From NCBI GenBank assembly GCA_905221605.1, contig CAJNDS010000391.1, forward strand, positions 547,440-611,439: a stretch of DNA of 64,000 nucleotides, in the 5' to 3' direction. Origin of the DNA: Symbiodinium natans (taxonomy: Eukaryota; Sar; Dinophyceae; Suessiales; Symbiodiniaceae). The notes under the pieces were generated by a model. That model searched no databases. It was not told the DNA's origin and saw nothing but the letters and a program-made list of their open reading frames with translations. The position numbers and the translations under genes were made by a program. This document shows, in pieces, positions 55,075-64,000 of this stretch (the first letter of the stretch is position 1; each line of letters opens with the position of its first letter).

Positions 55075-55728
55075 GTGTGTGTGTGTGTGTGTGTTGTGTG
55101 TGTTGTGTGTTGTGTGTTGTGTGTTGTGTGTGTGTGTGTGTGTGTTGTGTGTTGTGTGTTGTGTGTTGTGTGTTGTGTGTTGTGTGTTGTGTGTTGTGTG
55201 TTGTGTGTTGTGTGTTGTGTGTTGTGTGTTGTGTGTTGTGTGTTGTGTGTTGTGTGTTGTGTGTTGTGTGTTGTGTGTTGTGTGTTGGGTGTTGTGTGTT
55301 GTGTGTTGTGTGTTGTGTGTTGTGTGTTGTGTGTTGTGTGTTGTGTGTTGTGTGTTGTGTGTTGTGTGTTGTGTGTTGTGTGTTGTGTGTTGTGTGTTGT
55401 GTGTTGTGTGTTGTGTGTTGTGTGTTGTGTGCTGTGTGCTGTGTGCTGTGTGCTGTGTGCTGTGTGCTGTGTGCTGTGTGGTGTGTGTTGTGTGTTGTGT
55501 GTTGTGTGTTGTGTGTTGTGTGTTGTGTGGTGTGTGGTGTGTGTTGTGTGGTGTGTGGTGTGTGGTGTGTGTTGTGTGTTGTGTGTTGTGTGTTGTGTGT
55601 TGTGTGTTGTGTGTTGTGTGTTGTGTGTTGTGTGTTGTGTGTTGTGTGTTGTGTGTGTGTGTGTTGTGTGTGTGTGTGTGTTGTGTGTGTGTGTGTGTGT
55701 GTTGTGTGTGTGTGTGTTGTGTTGTGTG
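55075..55728. repeat. TTGTGTG heptamer microsatellite
   Basis: About 650 bp of mostly 7-bp TTGTGTG units, with TG runs at both ends and blocks of CTGTGTG and GTGTGTG variants. All six frames give low-complexity ORFs that are not genes. Confidence 0.97.
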
Positions 55729-55843
55729 CACGCGGGCATCTTTTGGCAAGGTTCTTCGACCAACGCTGTCAAACGCCCACGCCCGCTGCTGAGGCATCGG
55801 CATCTTTGGCGAAGAGCCTGGGTTTGGTAGGGCATAGAGCATG

Positions 55844-55957
55844 CCTGGGACCCTCTTTACCTACAATTTGTTTAAATGAGTTTTTTGGGGCTATCCCTTC
55901 TAGTGAAGGGTAGTTACTACGAAACTGTAGGTACGTAGAGTGACGTAGAGTCCCAGG
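55844..55957 (+). mobile_element. Foldback element, CCTGGGAC family
   Basis: Starts CCTGGGACCCTCTTTACC and ends GTAGAGTCCCAGG, with an inner pair TACCTACA/TGTAGGTA. 114 bp, the same size as the CTTGG introners. A relative lies at 61,383-61,472. No clear TSD. Confidence 0.6.
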
Positions 55958-56298
55958 TAGGACTTCTGCGAAAGCTTCTCGGCCGGTTGAGAGTCGTTTC
56001 TCTACCAGTAAGATCCCGGTCTTCTTGGCTTCATCATTGCGCCTCTCTCGCCGCAGCCAAAGCCACAGGCACATGAAGGAAATCATGATCCCTCTCCCCC
56101 TCTCCCCACTCCCCTACGCGAAAGAGCCGATCAGAGGTCATCTTCTAAAGTCTGGATCTAAACACCCCCAAGCTGCAAGTCTGCAAGAGGCTCTTCGGCC
56201 TTTCGCCACAGAGCTTTGTTTCGCGTGGTCTTGCGCCGATAGTCGTCGCCATGGCCTGCCTTGGCACTATGAAGGTGACAAGGGCATAGTGCACACCC
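55958..56298. other. Spacer before the GCP3 gene
   Basis: No convincing coding. Contains a pyrimidine-rich CCCTCTCCCCCTCTCCCC tract at about 56,090. It may hold the promoter and 5' UTR of the gamma-tubulin complex gene; no specific element was recognised. Confidence 0.4.
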
Positions 56299-59200
56299 AT
56301 GCAGGCCTTGGTACGGAGCCTGGTGCGCTCTGAGCTGGGCTCAGCTGATGGGGACCGCGACCAGCCGGGACAGGCGCTTTTCCTCCAAATCTTCCAGCAG
56401 CTGAGCTCTGCACCTGCTAGTGGGGTAGGTGCTGCTGAAGAGGCTGCTGTGGAAGACCTCATTGCGCAGCACCTACAGGGGCTCCGAAAGAACGACCGTG
56501 GCCTGGACAGGCACTTGCGCTTTCAAGGCTTGAAAAACCGCCTGAGCAAGCGCTGTGACAGATCCGTCTTGGCGCTGCTCTTCCTGCTGCGAGGAGATGC
56601 CTTCGCAGGCGACGCACGAGCGCCGCTGTCCTTCACACATCGCCCGCGCCTGCAGAACGCGGGTGTTTCGAAGGAGCATAGCTCGGAACGCACGGTTGAA
56701 GTGGGTTGGCAACTCGGAGGAGGTGCCCCAACCGTGCTGCTGGAGGCGAAGTTGGTGAGAGATCTACTCTTTGCCTTGCAAGGCGTGAGCAGTGACTGCT
56801 TCAAGCTCAATGCCTCCTTTGAGGTGGACCCGGCAGTGATCCTGACCAGGCCAGCCTGGGTTGTCTCCCAGAGAGTGTTGGAGCTGGCGACCTTGCACGT
56901 GCGCCTGGCGGGCACCAAGGAGGACTCCAAGGAATCAACCGAGGGCCTCTTGCAGCAGGCGCTCTGCGAAGCACTGCGGGAGCAACTCCAGGACTACTAT
57001 GAACCTTGGTTGGGGACCACGTGAGCCCTTGAAGGGGGTGTGTATGGCCCACAAACCTTACTAGGGAACATCGTATAGGGTATATGACCCCAGAATTATA
57101 TTAATTATAGGGTATATGACCCCAGGATTATATTAATTATGGGGTTCATGTCGTCCCCAAGGAAATGCTCGCCCTGTTGATGTCCAAGAAGCTGAGCCTC
57201 CGCGGACTGTGGGCTTGGCTCCTCGCTCCTTTGGCACGCCTAAGCTTCTTAGTAGCTGAATGAGTACACTTTACATCGTTTAGGGTTTAGGGTTTAAGGT
57301 TCAGGGTTTAGGGTTAGCTGAATGAGTACAATTTACACACTTCTTATGGGATACTCTCGTCCCCTATGACTAGAACTGAAGGTGTACACTTTTTTTTTGG
57401 GGGGGGGCCTATGAACGCAGCAACTCAGGCTTCCTTGCAAGCCTCTCGGAGGCCAGCCGCGGTGTCTTTGGTGGTGCCGTGGCCTCCATGGTCTTAGCAT
57501 TCGCGCAGTCGGGCGATGCCCAGGTGCAGCAGAAGGCCACGAGAATCCTGAGCTCGGTGGTGCGGCCTCTGCTGGCCATGATTCGCGCCTGGATGAGCGA
57601 AGGTGAGCTGCAGGACCCCTTTGGTGAGTTCTTTGTCGTGGCTACCTCTGTGCCCATCCAAGACCTCTGGACACACATGTGCTTTGGCGGGCTCCATAAA
57701 GGCGCTATAATGCCCTTGCTCGTGAGCCGCCCCATGCTTGAGTAGGGATTCTAAACACTCCTATACTCTGCAAGGAATAGCAAGAAGAAGAATAGTCATA
57801 CTATTTCTATGCTCAATAGTAACAAGAATGATCCCAGATTCCCTAGGGTTCATGTGCAGTTCGCTACTATAAGGTACCGCCTGGAGCTTGAGATGGTCCC
57901 CAGCTTCCTGACCCTGGAGTTGGCCCGGAAGATCCTTCTCACGGGGAAGTCCGTGAACTTCATTCGCCTCTGTTGCCCAGGCCAGGGCTGGTCACGCCTG
58001 GGCGCCGCGCTCCTCGACACGCCCGAGCTCGACTCGGACATGCAGGAGCTCGGGGAGCTGCCTGGGCACGAGGGCAAGGAGCGCAAGGAGCTGCTTCAAA
58101 CAGGCGGCACCCTCCTGCGAGGCCTCGCAGGGCGCGTGGAGCATGCTGCGCAGCAGACGAACGAGCATCTCGTCAAGCTGCTCATGGAGAGGTATGCATT
58201 GGGTGAGCATGCCATGGCCCTGAGGCGTTTCCTGCTTTTGGGACAAGGCGATTTCGTCGAATGCCTCATGGATGCAATGCAGCAGGAGCTGAACGCCGAG
58301 GCCGGCACGATCCAGCGCCACCAGCTGATGGGACTTCTGGACATGGCACTGCGACAGTCCAACGCGCAATTCTGCTCATCAGATGTGCTGCTAGGTCGCC
58401 CCTTGAAACATGTTTGATTTTTCCCCTAAGTTGGGTTTAAGAGGATCATGTTCAGGATTTTTTTAAAAAGAGGGTTTGAGGGGCCATCCCAGGCTGGCAC
58501 GCCTTGGGGTGAAGCTGCTCAGCCCTTCGGACGGCGAATGCGGCTGGGACATCTTCCTGTTAGACTACAGCATCGATACACCTCTCCATGTGGTGTTCAC
58601 GCCAGCGGCCATGCAGAAATACGACCGTGCCTTTGCTTTCCTTTGGAAGCTCAGGCGCGTGTCGCACGCCCTGGCGACAAGTTGGAACCAGCACCTTACT
58701 TCGCCTTTAGTTGAACTTTAAGCTTTTTGGGTTTCCTTATTTAGTAGGAATATTGAAGTTTAACCTTTTTTCCCAAAGGTTATAGGAGAAGTAAGGCACA
58801 TGACGCTCCAAAGGCACCTCTCGTCCCTGGCAGCGCAGACCGTGTGCGTGCCCCTGCCGGAGCTGGGCCCGACGCTGCACCGCTTCGCCTGCCTCCGCCA
58901 CGAGCTGCACCATTTCGTGCAAAACATTCAGTCCCTTGGTAGCCCAGTGGTGCCCTTTACCCTTTTCTTGGTAAAAACGGTTCCCTTATAGACAAAGCAA
59001 CCAACCCAAAAAAGGCTGCCCTCATTATAGGGTTACTGGGCTACCCAGGTCCTACGTGATGTTCGAAGTCCTTGACACTTCCTGGGCCAAGTTGCACGCT
59101 GGCTGGCGCACTTGCAGCGACCTGGACGAGGTGATCTCACAGCACGAGCGCTACTTGGTCAATATCGAGGAGGGCGCCTTCCTGGCGAAGGGCTGCGAAG

Positions 59201-60168
59201 CAGTCCTGTCCAGCATTACGGCCTTGCTCTCCTTGGCCCTGGAGTCTTGGTAGCCCCAGTGGTACCCCTTTCCCTTTTTTTTTTTTTTTCTGTTTCTGGT
59301 TCCCTTATCAAGTTAACCAACCAAAAAACAGGGTGCCCTTACCATTATATGGCTACTGGGCTACGAAGGAGTTTTGCCAGCTGCAAGATCAAGCTTGTGC
59401 CGCATGCTTCGAAGCAGCAGAGGCCATGATGGAAGTGGACGATGTCGCCAGCGTGTTTCCTGTGAGACAACCCTTGGGCTCCTTTTGGGTTTCGGTCTTT
59501 TTATTGGGGGGGAGTATTCAACTGACCAGCAGAAAGAGAGGATACCCTTATTGCGCTAACCCTAAACCCTAAACCCTAAACCCCCAGCCCCCACACCCCG
59601 ACTCGGCTGCTTAGGTTTCAGGCCCTTCGCAGCCAGCCCTTCGCTCGGTCCCTGGCGGAGTGCAGAGCGCAGCTCGATGGCGTGGCCTCCGCCTTCAGCA
59701 TGAAGCTCCAGGAGTCGGGGGGGTTTAGGGTTTAGGGTTTAGGGTATAGTTTATAGTTTATAGTTTATAGTTTGTAGGGTTTAGGGTTTAGGGTTTAGGG
59801 CTTAGCTGAGTGGCACTTGTTCATCTTTGGTGTTGCTTTTTGTAGGGTTAGGCCAGGGGTTCCTGTCTATGGACCACATGTGCACGTAGGCAGAAGACCG
59901 AGTTCGTTCTAGCTGGTTTTTCCTTCCCCATATTTAGGCTGTTCTGGAACCTACAAGGAGGGGCCCCCGTACTTAAGGAGCTAGGATCCTTCGAACCCAA
60001 TTTAGGGTCCTTATCACCCCCTCCTTGTAGGAGCTCCTCCAGTCGCTGGAAGAAGGGCCCGAGCGGCCCGAGGTGAGGGTATTGGACTTTAGCTTCCTTT
60101 GCTCTCGCTTGGACTTCAATGGCTACTACGAGAGGCAGGCCACTTCCCCGAGAGCTGGCCTGGGTTAG
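56299..60168 (+). CDS. Gamma-tubulin complex component 3 (GCP3/Spc98) homologue, 10 exons
   Basis: Exons 56,299-57,000, 57,162-57,243, 57,429-57,678, 57,874-58,386, 58,493-58,690, 58,796-58,930, 59,049-59,241, 59,369-59,454, 59,615-59,711 and 60,031-60,168 sum to 2394 bases (797 codons plus stop). Family blocks in order: LVRDLLFALQG, EQLQDYYEML, LSLRGLWAWLLAPLARL, MSEGELQDPFGEFFV, LEMVPSFLTLELARKIL and LTGKSVNFIRLCC (grip1), then LGQGDFVECLMDAMQQEL, SNAQFCSSDVLARLGVKLL, GWDIFLLDYSID, AFAFLWKLRRVSHAL, LRHELHHFVQNIQSYVMFEV, DLDEVISQHERYL and a C-terminal SRLDFNGYYERQ (grip2). GCP3 with GCP2 and gamma-tubulin forms the microtubule-nucleating complex at organising centres. Every splice junction agrees with the ungapped family alignment as I know it. 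The 3' end could extend slightly, since a TTTAGGG tract starts at the stop. Confidence 0.93.
57005..57161 (+). mobile_element. Introner-like GCP3 intron 1 (TSD GAAC/GAAA)
   Basis: 157 bp, begins CTTGGTTGGGGACCAC and ends GTCCCCAAG (TIR). Internally a 36-bp unit (GGGTATATGACCCCAG...) is repeated in tandem. Splicing gives DYYEMLALL, matching family length. Confidence 0.8.
57248..57428 (+). mobile_element. Telomere-repeat introner, GCP3 intron 2 (TSD GCTT)
   Basis: 181 bp, begins CTTAGTAGCTG and ends GCAACTCAG. Has a TTTAGGG tract in the middle, flanked by an imperfect direct repeat AGCTGAATGAGTACA. Splicing joins LARLSF to LASLSEASRG. Confidence 0.82.
57683..57873 (+). other. GCP3 intron 3 (GTGC/GTAC boundaries)
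   Basis: 191-bp body between GTGC and GTAC; GT...AG. No terminal inverted repeat was recognised, the weakest case for an insertion origin. Splicing gives LWTHMYRLELEMVPSF. Confidence 0.75.
58391..58492 (+). mobile_element. Introner, GCP3 intron 4 (TSD GCTG)
   Basis: 102 bp, begins CTAGGTCGCCCCTTGAAAC and ends GTTTGAGGGGCCATCCCAG, an imperfect ~18-bp TIR. GCTG on both sides. GC donor, AG acceptor. Splicing gives DVLARLGVKLL. Confidence 0.88.
58695..58795 (+). mobile_element. Introner, CTTACTTC family, GCP3 intron 5 (TSD GCAC)
   Basis: 101 bp, begins CTTACTTC and ends GAAGTAAG (perfect 8-bp TIR), with inner GTTGAACTT/AAGTTTAAC arms. GCAC on both sides; GC donor. Splicing gives SWNQHMTLQRH. 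Confidence 0.9.
58935..59048 (+). mobile_element. Introner, CTTGGTAGCCCAGT family, GCP3 intron 6 (TSD GTCC)
   Basis: 114 bp, the same length as the VTC copy at 35,071. Begins CTTGGTAGCCCAGTGG, ends ACTGGGCTACCCAG. GTCC on both sides; canonical GT...AG. Splicing gives VQNIQSYVMFEV. Confidence 0.93.
59246..59368 (+). mobile_element. Introner, CTTGGTAGCCCAGT family, GCP3 intron 7 (TSD GAGT)
   Basis: 123 bp, begins CTTGGTAGCCCCAGTGG, ends ACTGGGCTACGAAG, with a poly-T expansion inside. GAGT on both sides; GA donor. Splicing gives LSLALEFCQLQDQA. Confidence 0.92.
59459..59614 (+). mobile_element. Telomere-repeat intron 8 of GCP3 (TSD GTTT)
   Basis: 156 bp, begins CCTGTGAGAC and ends GCTGCTTAG. 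The 3' half has three CCCTAAA units. The first half (GGATACCCTTA core) resembles a decayed CTTGG-family introner. Splicing gives DVASVFQALRSQ. Confidence 0.78.
59716..60030 (+). mobile_element. Composite intron 9 of GCP3 with telomere tract and foldback (TSD GAGT/GAGC)
   Basis: 315 bp. Starts with a G run and TTTAGGG/TTTATAG units; ends with an 80-bp foldback whose arms are CTACAAGGAGGGG (59,951) and CCCCTCCTTGTAG (60,018-60,030). Splicing gives FSMKLQELLQSLEE in frame. Confidence 0.75.
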
Positions 60169-60635
60169 GGTTTAGGGTTTAGGGTTTAGGGTTTAGGGTT
60201 CGGGGTTTAGGGTTCAGGGTTTAGGGCCGCAGTTCCTGGCTTGTCTGATGCCTTTGCTTCGTTTGCCGTGTCCGAGTTGTAGTGCAACCGAATTATGCTG
60301 ACCTTCTGAACATTGCCAGGGTTCATGGCCTGTGTCGATATTCTTGGCTCCTCGTGACCCGATCGCCGTGAAGCCTAAAAAGTCTGTCAGTGCGTCCATT
60401 CGTGTGATGCCCGGGACAAACGAAGGCTCTGCACTCGCGACAGGTCCACTCTGCTCTCTCTGTCCCTCCGTTCCTGCTCTCCTCTCCTCTCCTCTCCCTG
60501 GCTCGGGCGCCCCCTCTCTCTCCCTTTCATCTCTCCCTGCCTGATTTCCCTCAGATCGTTCTCAAGACCGGTGTGATGCCCAAAAGCCACGCAAGGTGCA
60601 GCAGGTGAGTCGCACATGAGAGTGCTCCTTCTCAG
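60169..60635. other. Spacer after GCP3
   Basis: A TTTAGGG tract (60,166-60,225), then sequence without a clear gene and a CTCTCC-rich run at 60,450-60,540. A short exon-like stretch at 60,553-60,603 (after CCTCAG and before GTGAGT) has canonical splice-like borders but no assignable frame. Confidence 0.4.
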
Positions 60636-60878
60636 GCTTTGGGTTCACTAAAGCCTCACCCAGAGACGATTGTCGACTTTGCAAAGAAGTGCTTGGAATC
60701 TCAAGCCCCTTGAAGACCCGACCCTGGCTTTCTTTTGGTAGGTACTCTCAGCCCACATAGCCTGATCCTCATCCCTTCCCCCCATCAACTTGACAGGCCA
60801 GCTCGGCGGGTTTGCCCACCCCACTGGGACGCCAAGTGCTGCCGCCGACGACTTCGAAGCTGCTGGGACTGAAGCTCC
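60636..60878 (+). CDS. Two exons of an unidentified gene
   Basis: Exon 60,636-60,704 (ALGSLKPHPETIVDFAKKCL) and exon 60,797 to about 60,874 (ASSAGLPTPLGRQVLPPTTS) join in frame across a GCCC/GCCA repeat with a CTTGAAG-starting intron ending GACAG. A CCCTAAA tract follows, and a CTCC/CTCC pair could lead to 61,243. No family recognised. Confidence 0.4.
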
Positions 60879-61382
60879 CTAAACCCTAAACCCTAAACCC
60901 TAAACCCTAAACCCTGAAGCTGGTAGGAGGAGCAGCGGCAAAGAATATAATTTAAGGAGGGCCCCCCTTGTAGGTGGGTGGCGCGGCAAGCACTTTTGCG
61001 GAGACTCTGATGATAGCCCCCAATTCTTCAAACCATCAGCGAGCACCACTGCATCCCCCACCCCAACAGTGTTTTGTATGACAGTTTGATGCCAGTTACT
61101 CATTATTCTCGACTTCATGAATTCATGCCTTAACAAGAATAACATGATACAACTTAAAGGTATTAAGAACACAAAAAAACAAACCCACAGAAAGATAGAA
61201 AGAGAGAAGGTCTGGTGCAGATCGCCCGGGACCGACACCAAGCTCCTCCTCCTCGGCCATCTTTGCCCCTACGGAGGCATCCCATAAGGCTTCTAGGTTT
61301 AGGGTTTAGGGTTTAGGGTTAGGGTTTAGGGTTTAGGGTTTAGGGTTTAGGGGTATCTTCCCCCCTGTAACCGTAAACCCTA

Positions 61383-61472
61383 CCTGGGACCCTCTTCACC
61401 TGCAGGTTTATGGGTTCTACCTACTAATTCAGGGTAGCTACTACTAAACTGTAGGTCAATAGAGTCCCATGG
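61383..61472 (+). mobile_element. Foldback element, CCTGGGAC family, second copy
   Basis: Begins CCTGGGACCCTCTTCACCTGC and ends CTGTAGGTCAATAGAGTCCCATGG. Aligns along its length with 55,844-55,957. TSD not recognised. Confidence 0.55.
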
Positions 61473-63995
61473 TAAGGCCATAACCCTGAACTCTAAAGTG
61501 CCTGGGAGTTTTCAGAGTAAAGATCGACATCTCAAAGCACCATCGCAGTCGCAAAAAGCCTTCTGCTCAAAAGCCTGAGCCTACTTAGAGTACTCTTGGT
61601 TTTGGAGTACTACACTTTAACACTTTTTTTGGTTCTGGGTTCCTATTACCTGAAAAGTATATACATGTTTTCCCATGGTTTTCTCCTAAGAGGGGTATTC
61701 GGTACCTAGATATTACCCAGACCACAACATTCGGGGCACGCTCCTAATTCTTCCGCTCCGTACCCTATCGAATTCAGGTAAAGCCATGTACTAGATCCCC
61801 CTGGGAAGTACCTTTAAAAAAACTGTTTATACAAAACCCAAGAGGATATTAGAAATGCTTTTTATCAAGGTTCTAAGGGGAGTATAGTGTACAGTAAACT
61901 CTACCCCACAAGGTACACTAAAGGGAATCTAGCTCTAATCCTCCTGAAACCATGTTGTGTCCCTAAACCCTAAACCCTAAACCCTAAACCTATACCCTAA
62001 ACCCTATACCCCTGCAAAGCCTGAAACCCTACAAACCCAGCCTGCGAGTTATCTCCGGACGACCTGGCCGAGCTGGAAGATTTGGTGGCCAGCCCGCCAA
62101 CGCAGAAGGACAGCGGAGGGTTTAGTCTTTAGGGGCGCCTGGGTTTCAGGACTTTGGGGCTTACCCTAAGGGTCCATGTACCTAAATATTGAATACTTAG
62201 GCCTTAAAGTACTTCCTGTATAGGGACTTTGGGGCCCAAGTATATAATAATGAGGTACATGGACCCTTAGGGTTAGCTTAGGGTCATCTCAAGAGTGGTT
62301 TCCGCGGCGAAAATCTTTCCAGGAAGCCCGGTCGGGCAGTGTATTGGGAGTGAACTCGGTCTAGGTTTAGCAGCCCTTTAAACCCTAAACCCAAAAGGGT
62401 CCAGGCCTTGGATCATGGATGGGATGTGGCTGAAGCTACAACGTGAGGTTTGAGAAAGGAATTGTGGTTTGTCTCTTATACGTCTAACCCTTAATGTCGC
62501 TTGTGCCCACAGCCCACGAACGACATTAAACAACAACAGTTGCGTGCAGGAATGCCGTCGCCGCTTGTCTTATCCGGAGGCCCCGAGGGTGGTTGTTTTT
62601 GGAGGGCACATTGGCCATGCTCGAGTCCTCCTTCAATGCTTTATAGGCCCTGTTATTCGCGCAAGCAGTACAAACCCTGGGCTCCCTAAACCTTAAAGCC
62701 CTAAACCCTTCTGTTCCGGCTCACTACTGTGCAAGTGCTCTACTTCTTCATGGGTTCCATGAGTGGGAGCATATAGGTAAGCGCCCGCAGTCGTACGGTG
62801 TCTATGGCTACTGCAGTGCGAGCCAAATCTATGGTACGCAGAGAGCATGTTTTAATATATCTTGGTCCCTATAGGGCCGGGCCAGCACGTGGCACTTGGC
62901 CAGCGTCTGAGGGACCTTTGAAACTGGCAAGGGGGCTTGTGGGGCGTGTTCAGGCTCGGTGGTTTTTGGGCCGGCTTGTGAAGGGGGCATTCTGACTTGC
63001 AAAAGCTGCCATTGGTCTCTCAAGCACAACATGCGCGTCTTTGACATCAGCAGCTTGGAGTGTGATGTACATCTCACACCACACGCGTACTGAAACATGT
63101 ACTATCCCCGACCCAGACGCTGCAAGAAAAGGACTACCTGTTGAGCATTGAAGCGTGTAGAAGTGTAGAACTTCCTGAGTAAGGTGAGTTACAGTAAACC
63201 CAGTTTGTTGAGGTTAGGCAACAAACAGCCATGTCCATGAACGCCTGCTCCCACCCCATCCTCCACCTTCGACCATTTCAACCACCAAATACATCTCCAA
63301 AAGAGTCGCACGATCCATAATACTTCTGAAATTATAAACGCCACACCATCCGCACAGCCCACATTGCTCACTCTTCCGCAAGCCTGAACCCGAATGTCTT
63401 GAACAGACAGCCCCCCTGGATTCCCTGAAGGCCAGGCAAAGTGAGACCGGGCCTGGAGCAAGTGCAGCATAACGTGTTGTTAAAGTGGGTTTAGGCTGTT
63501 GGGGTTTAGGAGAGTCGGAGTTGAAATAAGGGGTTTTAGGGAATGCGTGCTGGACGTTGTGTCAACAGGGAAACCCTTTTTAGAGATCTTCAAAATATGT
63601 ATGATGTGTACATTGTGTACATTAGTGTTTGTACATCATTGATAGAGTTCTGTTAATACTACGGTGCAAGGTGGTCCAGCACGAAAGCTTCTCATGCAGT
63701 CTAAGTGATGGTCTTTGGATTCGAAAACGCACCTCACGGACACAGCCGATCAACACATGATAGTTCGCGCTGTCTCCTAGCTGGACCTCCTGCCACTGCA
63801 AGATGTTTGCAAAGTTTGTTGTTTGGGTGCAGGGGCAGAAACAAGCCTACGGCCAACGCTGAATCACTTGTGCTGTGGCGCGCCTGACTGGTTTTGCTAC
63901 AGACACCAGCGCAGTATCCTTCCCTGGTTGTCTACACACAACGACGCCCACAGCTTATTTACCTGCAAGATGGTGCATTCCGTAGAGGGAGCCGC
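61473..63995. other. Stretch with scattered exon-like pieces, no gene resolved
   Basis: Exon-like plus-strand pieces: 62,045-62,115 (ELSPDDLAELEDLVASPPTQ) between CCCTAAA-type sequence and TTTAG; 62,712-62,780 (LFRLTTVQVLYFFMGSM, hydrophobic); and 63,111-63,177 (TLQEKDYLLSIEACRSVELP then stop). They may belong to the gene starting near 60,636. The last 800 bp show nothing I can support. Confidence 0.35.
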
Positions 63996-64000
63996 TGTGC

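Noticed and set aside
54852-55913. ORFs of 260-353 codons across the TTGTGTG array
   Set aside because: All frames stay open because the unit contains no stop; composition is purely repeat-derived.
36840-61352. TTTAGGG arrays as a chromosome end
   Set aside because: Arrays occur in both orientations and at many internal positions with genes on both sides, so they are interstitial.

Overview
This window is eukaryotic nuclear DNA, most likely from a dinoflagellate-lineage alveolate. The evidence is pervasive TTTAGGG/CCCTAAA repeats, multi-exon genes, GA/GC/GT donors with AG acceptors (unusual donors are known from dinoflagellates), and introns that look like inserted elements with terminal inverted repeats (TIRs) and target-site duplications (TSDs). 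Comparable introners are reported from Amoebophrya and other dinoflagellates; the species cannot be fixed from sequence alone. No rRNA, tRNA, CRISPR or bacterial operon structure was seen.

Region 1 (1-31.4 kb) holds two nearly identical head-to-tail copies of a unit offset by about 16,476 bp (1-13,900 and 16,477-30,500), with a 100-N gap at 13,901. Each unit carries, on the minus strand, one giant multidomain gene: PD-(D/E)XK nuclease, SF3/D5-like helicase, polymerase-like region, papain/OTU-like cysteine protease, C2H2 finger and DDE-like region. It also carries an F-box-like/RING-like gene, a small zinc-binding gene, a basic Lys/Ala/Pro-rich zinc-knuckle gene and several minisatellites. I read this as a large selfish element or recently duplicated mobile unit. 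The copy that runs into the window's 5' end is truncated, and the other has two frame breaks.

Region 2 (30.5-34.6 kb) is a stack of satellites: a 174-bp palindrome-rich satellite, a ~42-bp array centred on a perfect palindrome, a 9-bp TTTAAATTA satellite with a ~340-bp higher-order period, and a 10-bp TGTATGTATG array.

Region 3 (34.6-64 kb) is ordinary host sequence with plus-strand genes split by many introns. Two can be named: an SPX-VTC-type polyphosphate polymerase (34,637-37,234) and a gamma-tubulin complex component 3 (GCP3/Spc98) homologue (56,299-60,168). A long coiled-coil protein gene (44,136 to ~53.8 kb), a small membrane protein gene (40,609-42,059) and several unassigned exons lie between and after them. 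In the two named genes, all 14 introns sit between 4-bp direct repeats (10 perfect, 4 with one mismatch). Every intron ends in AG, 13 of 14 repeats begin with G, and removing the intron plus one repeat copy restores the frame each time, giving 580 and 797 codons. Many introns contain telomere-like tracts, often TTTAGGG near the 5' end and CCCTAAA near the 3' end. The same rule joins exons of the coiled-coil gene and of the giant selfish-element gene.
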